The notes under the pieces: generated by a model
Database searches by the model: none
What the model saw: the letters and a program-made list of their open reading frames with translations, nothing else
Told to the model about the DNA's origin: nothing
In this document: in pieces, positions 6,371 to 12,380 of the stretch
Numbering within the stretch: position 1 is the stretch's first letter
Layout: each line of letters opens with the position of its first letter
Program-made: the position numbers and the translations under genes
Assembly (NCBI GenBank): GCA_934462945.1
Contig: CAKSJF010000068.1
Location: 1-12,570 of the forward strand
Direction of reading: 5' to 3'
DNA length: 12,570 nt
Source of the DNA: an uncultured Clostridia bacterium
GTDB lineage: Bacteria; Bacillota; Clostridia; UBA1381

Positions 6371-6608
6371 GGGCGGATAATATCCGCCCCTACGGTGTCA
6401 GAGATTATGGCGTTACAAGGTACGGTGACTGTATCTTTTGTATGTGCGGATAATATCCGTTCACACGGTGACAGAGATTGCGATGCAGCAAGGTGCGGCA
6501 ACCGTATTTTTCGTATGTGCGGATAATATCCGTTCACACGGTGACAGAGATTGCGATGCAGCAAGGTGCGGCAACCGTATTTTTCGTAGGGGCGGATATC
6601 ATCCGCCC
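6371..6608. repeat. 73-bp tandem repeat array built on a 19-bp palindrome
   Basis: Palindrome cores begin at 6371, 6444, 6517 and 6590, exactly 73 bp apart. The two middle units (6444-6516 and 6517-6589) differ at one base in 73. The first unit is diverged, and the fourth is only the palindrome. The outer cores are intact and GC-rich (GGGCGGATAATATCCGCCC and its ATC variant); the inner ones are weakened to GTGCGGATAATATCCGTTC. The 25-bp ends (6370-6394 and 6585-6609) are inverted copies matching at 24 of 25 positions, so the array is bounded by terminal inverted repeats. Short frames inside it translate the repeat and are not genes. The 6612-6649 remainder holds only a possible decayed core near 6632-6651. 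Confidence 0.9.
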
Positions 6609-6649
6609 GCATTTATATTCGGTCACAATCGGGCAAATCATCTCTGCCG

Positions 6650-7327
6650 TTATGATTGCTCTTTTTTTGCAAACAATTTATTTTCCGTTCCGTGCATCAG
6701 GCGGTTCAGGTTTGCGTGGTGTTTTGCAATCAGAAGTGCACCTAAGAAGATGGCACAGATGACTGCGACCACATCAATTTCGCCCCTGCCTGCCATAAAT
6801 GCTAAGAGTGCGCAAGGATAGAGAACGCCGGCGCAGACCGAGCCGAGCGAAACATAGCGCGAAATCACCATCACCAAAAGCGCCACGGCTAATACAATCA
6901 GTCCGACCTGCCAGCTTGATGCCAGCACAACACCCAGACTGGTGGCAACGCCTTTGCCGCCGCGGAATCCGAAATAGATCGGAAAATCATGTCCTAAAAC
7001 GGCGAAAATGCCGGCAAGATATTTCAAATGTCCGCCGAAGAACAGCCAATATGCCGAATGCCCGGAAAAATCCAGGGATGCAGAAACTGCGCCGTCAATA
7101 GCAGACGCAATCAGCACTGCCAGCACTCCTTTTCCCACATCAATCAAAAGCGTACAGACCGCCGCTTTTTTTCCGTGGACGCGGAGCATGTTGGTCGTTC
7201 CGGCATTTCCGGAGCCTTCCTCGCGGATGTCCGTGCCGCCGTTTCGGCGTGAAATTAAAATCGATGCGGAAATACTTCCGATCAGATAGGAAACCAGTAA
7301 TACCAGACCTGCGATCATGTAGTACAT
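6650..7327 (-). CDS. plsY: Glycerol-3-phosphate acyltransferase PlsY
   Basis: 225 residues with about five membrane helices. PlsY transfers the acyl group of acyl-phosphate (made by PlsX) to position 1 of glycerol-3-phosphate, giving lysophosphatidic acid at the cytoplasmic membrane. All three signature regions are present: GSGNAGTTN (38-46), GHDFPIYFGFRGGKGVATS (112-130, phosphate-binding GGKG) and NLNRLMHGTENK (206-217). I chose the ATG at 7327 because GAGG lies 8 nt upstream and the protein then starts with its first membrane helix (MYYMIAGLVL). An upstream extension would add a basic 28-residue segment overlapping the previous gene. The start is 1 nt after the exonuclease stop, so translation is probably coupled. 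GpsA, which makes its substrate, lies downstream beyond the repeats. Confidence 0.95.
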   Translation of the reverse strand: MYYMIAGLVLLVSYLIGSISASILISRRNGGTDIREEGSGNAGTTNMLRVHGKKAAVCTLLIDVGKGVLAVLIASAIDGAVSASLDFSGHSAYWLFFGGHLKYLAGIFAVLGHDFPIYFGFRGGKGVATSLGVVLASSWQVGLIVLAVALLVMVISRYVSLGSVCAGVLYPCALLAFMAGRGEIDVVAVICAIFLGALLIAKHHANLNRLMHGTENKLFAKKEQS

Positions 7328-7328
7328 A

Positions 7329-7937
7329 TTATTTTCCTCTTTCTGCTTTTTTCTTATTCTTTCTGCACGGTTCATGGCAACCGGGATAAACCCTGCCGAT
7401 TCCGATTTCAAACTGCTCCTCCAGCTCCTCTAAGGTGTTAAGCCTAAAATCCCGGAGAATCCTTAAAAGCACCTCCGCACAGACATATGCATCGTCCGCG
7501 GCGCGGTGGTGGTGAAAGGAGATTTCCAAAGCGTCTGCCAAATAATTCAGCTTATGCCCCGGAAGTTCCGGATATGCCTTTTGGGATAGCTTCACAGTGC
7601 AAAGATAGCGGAAGGTGGGATATTCGATTCCGTAATAGTCGAGCGTTGTCCGCAGTGCACCCACATCAAAGGACGCATTATGCGCAACCACGGTCTGATT
7701 TTCTAAAAACGGACGGATTTTGTCCCAATAGTCGCAGAAACGCGGCTTGTCCGCAACCATCTCCGGCGTGATTCCGTGGATTTTAATGTTGTATTCGTTA
7801 AACTCAAACGGCTCGGGACGAATCAGAATTTCATAGGTTTTTACGACCTGATTGTTGCGAACCACACAAATCCCCATGCTGCAAATGCTGTTTCCGTATG
7901 AGGTTGCTGTTTCAAAATCAATTGCTGTAAAGTCCAA
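7329..7937 (-). CDS. DEDDh-family 3'-5' exonuclease (DnaQ/epsilon-like)
   Basis: 202 residues. An RNase H-like exonuclease domain covers about 1-165, with acidic residues D7 and E9 (AIDFET), D91 (NASFDVG), and H144 plus D149 (HRAADDA), the DEDDh metal-binding set. Such proteins remove 3' nucleotides from DNA or RNA using two metal ions. This stand-alone form could act in DNA repair or RNA turnover; the sequence does not decide. The C-terminal ~35 residues are basic and cysteine-containing (PGCHEPCRKNKKK) and may bind nucleic acid. The start is TTG: the first Asp of the active site lies only six residues in, no in-frame ATG precedes it, and AAGGGGG lies about 11 nt upstream. It begins 2 nt after the pdxK stop and ends 1 nt before plsY, so it is in the middle of a tight operon. 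Confidence 0.9.
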   Translation of the reverse strand: MDFTAIDFETATSYGNSICSMGICVVRNNQVVKTYEILIRPEPFEFNEYNIKIHGITPEMVADKPRFCDYWDKIRPFLENQTVVAHNASFDVGALRTTLDYYGIEYPTFRYLCTVKLSQKAYPELPGHKLNYLADALEISFHHHRAADDAYVCAEVLLRILRDFRLNTLEELEEQFEIGIGRVYPGCHEPCRKNKKKAERGK

Positions 7938-7939
7938 TG

Positions 7940-8803
7940 TTAAACGTCCCCCTTGTCCTTGATTTGCTCAAGCCGCCTGATCAGCTTTGGAATGCAGGCT
8001 TCAAAATTCACACCGTACCAGCGATCCTTTGCATCTTCAGCGGTTGCCTTGATACAGGCGAGCGTGAAATCCACAGCAAGCTGCACGGTTTGTTCCAGAG
8101 AAAGTCCGCGCGTCAGCGCGCCGGTGCAGACACTTGCAAAAATATCACCCGTTCCGTGAAAGGTCGAGGGAATATTCTCATTATAATAGGAGAAGAAGCG
8201 TCCGGTTTTTGCGGAATAAGCCATTGCCCCGTTTTTGTCGTTGCAAAAGCTGACTCCGGTCAGAATCACGTTTTTTGCGCCCAACCCTGCCAGGCGCACC
8301 AACAGCTCCTGCATCTCTGCCTCGGTGTAGTTTTCCCGGTATTCCTCGCCTAAGAGGAATGCCGCCTCGGTCAGATTTGGTAAAATGAGATCCGCCCTTT
8401 TGCACAGCCTTGCCATCGCCTTTGGAAAGTCCGGAGTGAAACCGGAATAGAGCCGCCCATGATCGCCCATCACCGGGTCAACCACCGTCAGCGTATCTTC
8501 CTTTGCAAACTGGTCAAAAAACTGCTCCATCAGCGAAAGCTGGGAAATAGAACCCAGATAGCCGGTATAAACAGCGTCAAAGGAAAGACCGATTTCTTTC
8601 CAGTGCGCAGCAATCGGGGAGATATCCTCGGTCAAATCCCGGAAAGTGTAATTGGAAAAACCTCCGGTATGCGTGGATAAAACCGCCGTCGGAAGAATCA
8701 CTGTCTCAATTCCCATTGCCGAAATAATCGGCAGTGCAACGGTCAGAGAACATTTTCCGAGGCAGGAAATATCCTGTATCGTTACGATTCTTTTCTGCTT
8801 CAT
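7940..8803 (-). CDS. pdxK: Pyridoxal/pyridoxamine kinase (PfkB/ribokinase superfamily)
   Basis: 287 residues, usual for the family. It phosphorylates pyridoxal, pyridoxamine or pyridoxine with ATP in B6 salvage to give pyridoxal phosphate, in the cytosol. Family features are the opening TIQDISCLGKCSLTVALP (8-25), STHTGGF (43-49), VDPVMGDHGRLY (108-119), LPNLTEA (141-147) and HGTGD (216-220) with catalytic Asp220. The GTGD motif and overall pattern match PdxY/PdxK-type kinases better than ThiD, but specificity for the B6 vitamers is inferred. The ATG has AGGAG about 9 nt upstream and lies about 20 nt after a full-consensus promoter, so this is the first gene of the minus-strand operon continuing into the exonuclease and plsY. 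Confidence 0.88.
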   Translation of the reverse strand: MKQKRIVTIQDISCLGKCSLTVALPIISAMGIETVILPTAVLSTHTGGFSNYTFRDLTEDISPIAAHWKEIGLSFDAVYTGYLGSISQLSLMEQFFDQFAKEDTLTVVDPVMGDHGRLYSGFTPDFPKAMARLCKRADLILPNLTEAAFLLGEEYRENYTEAEMQELLVRLAGLGAKNVILTGVSFCNDKNGAMAYSAKTGRFFSYYNENIPSTFHGTGDIFASVCTGALTRGLSLEQTVQLAVDFTLACIKATAEDAKDRWYGVNFEACIPKLIRRLEQIKDKGDV

Positions 8804-8829
8804 GGTTCGTTTCTCCTGTCTATCCTATA

Positions 8830-8858
8830 ATTATATCAGCATTTACTTTATTTGTCAA
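8830..8858 (-). promoter_or_regulatory. Full-consensus sigma-A promoter of the pdxK-led operon
   Basis: Minus-strand TTGACA (8853-8858), 17 bp, TATAAT (8830-8835), with an extended -10 TGA. This is as strong a promoter as one can read by eye. Transcription would start near 8823, giving a leader of about 20 nt with no room for a riboswitch. The stretch 8859-8944 upstream is AT-rich with T-runs and shows nothing else. Confidence 0.9.
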
Positions 8859-8944
8859 ATAAATTCTTAATAGAAAACGGTTTTTTTTCTAAATTGTCAA
8901 TAACGAACAGTAATTTTTTTTATAAATTGTTTTAATGCACAATT

Positions 8945-9120
8945 TTTTTGCGGGCGGATAATATCCGCCCCCGCGGAAAGTGCGGATGCCGCGCCCTGAA
9001 ATTATAAAAAATTTTGTTTCATGGGGATAATATTTGTGCGAAGAGCGATTGAAAGATGTCTTGTGCCGAACTTGCAAAAAAATTCCATTCGTAGGGGCGG
9101 ATATTATCCGCCCGCAAAAA
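8945..9120. repeat. Palindromic repeat pair with perfect 27-bp terminal inverted repeats
   Basis: Positions 8945-8971 and 9094-9120 are exact inverse copies of 27 bp, each being five T (or A), GC, the 19-bp palindrome GGGCGGATAATATCCGCCC (or its inverse) and one more C/G. Between them, at about 9023-9040, is a decayed core GGGGATAATATTTG. CGATTGANNGATGT occurs at 9046 and again at 9121, 75 bp later. It therefore reads as an eroded array of the same 70-75-bp periodicity as those at 6371 and 12381. It lies between the divergent pdxK and feoA promoters. No ORF is credible here; 9121-9225 shows nothing else. Confidence 0.8.
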
Positions 9121-9225
9121 CGATTGACGGATGTATGCGGATTGTGTCATAACCGCAGAAAAAAACATGGATAATGGAAAGAATTTATTCAATATCACCA
9201 AAATAAAAAAAATGAAAAGAAAGTA

Positions 9226-9254
9226 TTGACAAACGGGATTAGTTATGCTAAACT
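9226..9254 (+). promoter_or_regulatory. Promoter of the feo operon
   Basis: TTGACA (9226-9231), 17 bp, then TAAACT (9249-9254) with TGC directly before it (extended -10). Predicted start near 9261, leaving a leader of about 70 nt. The -10 is covered by the first of three operator-like dyads, fitting repression when the metal is plentiful. Confidence 0.75.
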
Positions 9255-9257
9255 AAC
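9242..9257. promoter_or_regulatory. Operator-like dyad 1 (GTTAT-N6-CTAAC) over the feo -10
   Basis: GTTAT GCTAAA CTAAC overlaps the -10 hexamer. A wider reading, TTAGTT-N6-AACTAA (9239-9256), is a perfect 6-bp inverted repeat. It has the same shape as dyads 2 and 3 and as 120-137. Confidence 0.55.
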
Positions 9258-9266
9258 TGTTGAAAG

Positions 9267-9282
9267 GTTAGCAAACGCTAAC
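9267..9282. promoter_or_regulatory. Operator-like dyad 2 (GTTAG-N6-CTAAC)
   Basis: GTTAG CAAACG CTAAC, perfect arms (6 bp if read as GTTAGC/GCTAAC), just downstream of the predicted start. Its centre is 25 bp from that of dyad 1. Confidence 0.65.
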
Positions 9283-9299
9283 TATTAATTTTACAGCTT

Positions 9300-9317
9300 G
9301 GTTAGAGGAGTCTAATC
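9300..9317. promoter_or_regulatory. Operator-like dyad 3 (GGTTAG-N6-CTAATC)
   Basis: GGTTAG AGGAGT CTAATC, one mismatch in six pairs, in the feoA1 leader. Its centre is 34 bp from that of dyad 2. It lies 5 bp upstream of the GGAGG of feoA1 (9323-9327). Confidence 0.55.
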
Positions 9318-9332
9318 AGAACGGAGGTTACT

Positions 9333-9545
9333 ATGATGCCGCTTAGTTTAGCGCCGGTTGGCGAGAACAGTATCATCCGGAAAATCGGAGGAAACCCGGA
9401 GGTGAAGAAACATCTTGAAAATTTAGGCTTTGTTGTGGGCGGAAATGTTCAGGTTGTGAGCGCATTCGACGGGAACGTGATTGTAAACGTGAAAGAAGCG
9501 CGGGTTGCAATCAGCGAAGAGATGGCACGCAAAATCATGGTTTGA
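9333..9545 (+). CDS. feoA: FeoA domain protein (first copy)
   Basis: 70 residues, one SH3-like FeoA domain. FeoA proteins are small cytosolic partners of the Fe2+ transporter FeoB and are thought to bind it or modulate its G domain. The pattern HLENLGFVVGGNVQVVSAFDGNVIVNVKEARVAISEEMA matches the FeoA beta-barrel layout, with the LGF/G turn after the first helix and the late short IS-EEMA helix; I quote it as separate segments HLENLGFVVGGNVQ and VNVKEARVAISEEMA. Two adjacent ATGs are possible (9333 and 9336); GGAGG lies 5 or 8 nt upstream, so the protein may be one residue shorter. It is first in the operon, 28 nt before the second feoA. Confidence 0.9.
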   Translation: MMPLSLAPVGENSIIRKIGGNPEVKKHLENLGFVVGGNVQVVSAFDGNVIVNVKEARVAISEEMARKIMV

Positions 9546-9573
9546 TTAAAATATTAGGAAAGGAAGATGAAAC

Positions 9574-9795
9574 ATGAACACATTAAAAGAAGCAAAAATC
9601 GGCAGCACCGTTACGGTGGTAAAGCTGCACGGCGAGGGCGCGGTGAAGCGCAGACTGATGGATATGGGAATCACCAAGGGCGTTGAGGTCTATATCAGAA
9701 AAGTTGCTCCGCTGGGAGATCCGGTGGAGGTTACTGTGCGCGGATATGAGCTTTCTCTTAGAAAAGCAGACGCGGAAATGATTGAGGTAAAATAA
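9574..9795 (+). CDS. feoA: FeoA domain protein (second copy)
   Basis: 73 residues, a second stand-alone FeoA SH3-like domain. It has the typical EGAVKRRLMDMGITKG (20-35) followed by PLGDPVEVTVRGYELSLRK (46-64), closer to the textbook FeoA pattern than the first copy. It probably binds FeoB in the cytosol. The two copies are clearly diverged, so they may have different roles. GGAAAGGAAG precedes the ATG. A perfect 18-bp palindrome follows 1 nt after its stop, then feoB begins. Confidence 0.94.
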   Translation: MNTLKEAKIGSTVTVVKLHGEGAVKRRLMDMGITKGVEVYIRKVAPLGDPVEVTVRGYELSLRKADAEMIEVK

Positions 9796-9796
9796 T

Positions 9797-9814
9797 TTTT
9801 GGCATATGCCAAAA
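9797..9814. promoter_or_regulatory. 18-bp perfect palindrome between feoA2 and feoB
   Basis: TTTTGGCATATGCCAAAA begins 1 nt after the feoA2 stop and ends about 20 nt before the feoB ATG. As RNA it makes a 7-bp hairpin with an AUAU loop. It lacks a T-run beyond the stem, so it is not an intrinsic terminator. It could affect mRNA stability or be a protein site. Confidence 0.55.
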
Positions 9815-9834
9815 TCAGAAAGGAAAGGGAATGT

Positions 9835-12330
9835 ATGAATATCAGAATTGCATTAGCAGGTAACCCAAACTGCGGTAAAACAACACTTTTTAATGCGCTG
9901 ACCGGTTCCAATCAGTTTGTCGGTAACTGGCCGGGCGTTACAGTGGAGAAAAAAGAGGGTAAATTAAAGAAGCATGACGGCGTTGTCATCACCGACCTTC
10001 CGGGTATCTATTCTTTATCTCCTTACACGCTGGAGGAAGTTGTTGCAAGAAATTACTTAATCGGTGAGCGTCCGGACGCGATTTTAAATATCATTGACGG
10101 CACAAACCTGGAGCGTAACCTCTACTTAACCACACAGCTGACCGAGCTTGGAATTCCGGTGATAATTGCCATTAACATGATGGACGTTGTCCGGAAAAAC
10201 GGCGACAAGATCAACGTTTCGGAGCTTTCACGCGAATTAGGCTGTAAAATTGTTGAGATTTCTGCATTAAAGGGCGACGGCGTGATGCAGGCGGCAGAAG
10301 AAGCAATCAAGGCGGCGCAAACCGGAAAAACTGTTCCGATGCACACCTTCTCCGGTGTGGTAGAACATGCGATTGCACATATTGAGGAAGCAGTTTTGCA
10401 CGATCTCCCGGAGGACGAGCAGAGATGGTACGCAATCAAAATCTTTGAGCGTGACGAAAAGGTGATTGAAAAGCTGAATGTGAAGCAGGATGTTATGACG
10501 CATATTGAAGCGGACATTCAGGCAGCGGAAAAAGAACTGGACGACGACGCAGAAAGTATTATCACAAACGAGCGATATGTGTATATCGCGTCCATCATTA
10601 AGGGATGCTATAAAAAGAAGAATGCAGGAAAGCTTTCTTCCTCCGATAAGATCGATAAGGTGGTTACCAACCGTTGGTTAGGTCTGCCGATCTTTGCGGT
10701 GATTATGTTCTTAGTATACTATATCTCCATGGTTGGCGTTGGATCGATGGCAACCGACTGGGCAAACGACGGACTCTTTGGAGACGGCTGGCATCTGTTC
10801 GGAATCGGCACAAAGGCATACGAGGAGGTTGCAGACGAATATACGGCAGCAAGCCAGGCAGTACAGGCATTTGCCGATATCGATGTAACGGATGAGGAAT
10901 TAGATGCAGACGAGGCTTTAGCAGACATGAAAGCCTTTGAGACGACATCCAAAGAGGCAACGGTTGAGGTGGAGGATGAGGAAACCCTCGCAACCAACGA
11001 AATGACTGCATATTATGACGAAATTCCGGCAAATGCAGATGAGGAAACAACCGTTGGAATGACCTATCAGGATGCAGTTGCATACTTTGAGAAAAACGGT
11101 TTTGACGAACCAGACCCGGCAGACTACGGTGTTTGGGTTCCGGGTATTCCGGTATTGATCGGCAATGCTTTAGAGAGTGCAAACTGTGCAGAATGGCTTT
11201 CCGGTCTGATCTTAGACGGTATCGTTGCCGGTGTCGGTGCGGTATTAGGTTTCGTTCCGCAGATGCTGGTATTGTTCCTGCTCTTAGCTTTCTTAGAGGC
11301 TTGCGGTTATATGTCCCGTATTGCATTCGTGTTAGACAGAGTGTTCCGGAAATTCGGACTTTCGGGTAAATCCTTTATCCCGATGCTGATTGGTACAGGC
11401 TGCGGTGTTCCGGGTATTATGGCATCCAGAACGATTGAAAACGACCGTGACCGGAAAATGACCATTATGACAACAACTTTCATCCCCTGCGGTGCAAAAG
11501 TTCCGTTTATCGCAATGATCGCAGGCGCAATCTTCGGCGGCTCGGCATGGATTGCAACCTCTGCATATTTCGTAGGTATGGCAGCCATCATCATTTCGGG
11601 TATCATGCTGAAAAAGACAAAGATGTTTGCAGGCGATCCGGCTCCGTTCGTTATGGAATTACCGGCATACCATCTGCCGACCCTCTTAAACGTACTGAGA
11701 AGCATGTGGGAGCGCGGCTGGTCCTTTATTAAAAAGGCTGGTACAATCATCCTCCTGTCAACGATCTTAGTATGGTTCACAAGCTATTTCGGATTCGTAG
11801 ACGGAAGCTTTGGAATGCTTTCTGAAGATCAGCTGGATATGAGTATCTTAGCAACCATCGGAAATGCAATCGCATGGATCTTCAAGCCGCTTGGCTGGGG
11901 TAACTGGCAGTCCGCCGTTGCATCCATCACAGGACTTGTGGCAAAGGAAAATATTGTTGGTACTATGGGTATTCTCTATGGCGGCGGCGACAGCTCCGTT
12001 TATGCAACCCTTGCAGCAGCGTTTACACCGGTTACCGGATATTCCTTCCTGGTATTCAACCTGCTCTGCGCACCTTGCTTTGCGGCAATCGGCGCAATCA
12101 AGCGTGAAATGAACAACGCAAAATGGACTTGGTTTGCAATCGGTTATCAGTGCGTATTTGCTTATGCAGTGGCTCTGATGGTAAATCAGTTCGGCGGTCT
12201 GTTCACAGGTAATGTGAATGTTTTGGGTGTCATTGTTGCAGCAGCGATCCTTGCCGGTATCATCTATATGCTGGTAAAGCCGTATAAAGAGGCAAGCACC
12301 TTAAAGACAAACGTAAAGATTAGTAAATAA
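9835..12330 (+). CDS. feoB: Ferrous iron transport protein FeoB
   Basis: 831 residues; many FeoB are about 650-780, and the excess is one insertion. FeoB imports Fe2+ across the cytoplasmic membrane. The N-terminal G domain has GNPNCGKTT (9-17, G1), NWPGVTVEKK (31-40, G2), DLPG (54-57, G3), NMMD (114-117, G4) and SALKG (143-147, G5), followed by a helical GDI-like domain to about 270. The first membrane helix is about 283-305. The remaining helices from about 436 include the gate motifs CGYMSR (490-495), GTGCGVPGI (520-528) and FIPCGAKVP (549-557), and CAPCFA (745-750). Residues about 326-430, between the first and second helices, are strongly acidic (32 D/E against 4 K/R by my count) and predicted extracellular. 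I chose the ATG at 9835 after GGAAAGGG; an upstream TTG (9799) would sit inside the palindrome. I see no intrinsic terminator before the repeats. Confidence 0.97.
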   Translation: MNIRIALAGNPNCGKTTLFNALTGSNQFVGNWPGVTVEKKEGKLKKHDGVVITDLPGIYSLSPYTLEEVVARNYLIGERPDAILNIIDGTNLERNLYLTTQLTELGIPVIIAINMMDVVRKNGDKINVSELSRELGCKIVEISALKGDGVMQAAEEAIKAAQTGKTVPMHTFSGVVEHAIAHIEEAVLHDLPEDEQRWYAIKIFERDEKVIEKLNVKQDVMTHIEADIQAAEKELDDDAESIITNERYVYIASIIKGCYKKKNAGKLSSSDKIDKVVTNRWLGLPIFAVIMFLVYYISMVGVGSMATDWANDGLFGDGWHLFGIGTKAYEEVADEYTAASQAVQAFADIDVTDEELDADEALADMKAFETTSKEATVEVEDEETLATNEMTAYYDEIPANADEETTVGMTYQDAVAYFEKNGFDEPDPADYGVWVPGIPVLIGNALESANCAEWLSGLILDGIVAGVGAVLGFVPQMLVLFLLLAFLEACGYMSRIAFVLDRVFRKFGLSGKSFIPMLIGTGCGVPGIMASRTIENDRDRKMTIMTTTFIPCGAKVPFIAMIAGAIFGGSAWIATSAYFVGMAAIIISGIMLKKTKMFAGDPAPFVMELPAYHLPTLLNVLRSMWERGWSFIKKAGTIILLSTILVWFTSYFGFVDGSFGMLSEDQLDMSILATIGNAIAWIFKPLGWGNWQSAVASITGLVAKENIVGTMGILYGGGDSSVYATLAAAFTPVTGYSFLVFNLLCAPCFAAIGAIKREMNNAKWTWFAIGYQCVFAYAVALMVNQFGGLFTGNVNVLGVIVAAAILAGIIYMLVKPYKEASTLKTNVKISK

Positions 12331-12380
12331 TAAAATCCGTAAGGATGGGCGTTTATCCCGAATATGATTGAATGATCAGC

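Noticed and set aside
6371..6608. CRISPR array
   Set aside because: The spacing is regular and a palindromic core repeats, but the 'spacers' are themselves repeated (two units differ at one base), the core is only 19 bp, and no cas gene is present. The same holds for 12381-12570.
6253..6821. Several overlapping ORFs of 60-127 codons with internally repeated protein sequence
   Set aside because: They are translations of the tandem repeat DNA, have no ribosome binding sites and overlap the plsY end on the other strand.
9160..9205. Fur box near GGATAATGG upstream of feoA
   Set aside because: Only a few bases match the Fur consensus and the symmetry is poor; it is also upstream of the -35.
9799..9834. 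12-codon N-terminal extension of feoB from a TTG
   Set aside because: The TTG is inside the 18-bp palindrome with no ribosome binding site; the ATG at 9835 has one and gives the usual FeoB N-terminus before the P-loop.
12331..12380. Intrinsic terminator after feoB
   Set aside because: Only a 4-bp ATCC-GTAA-GGAT stem and a weak GGG/CCC pairing are present, with no T-run.
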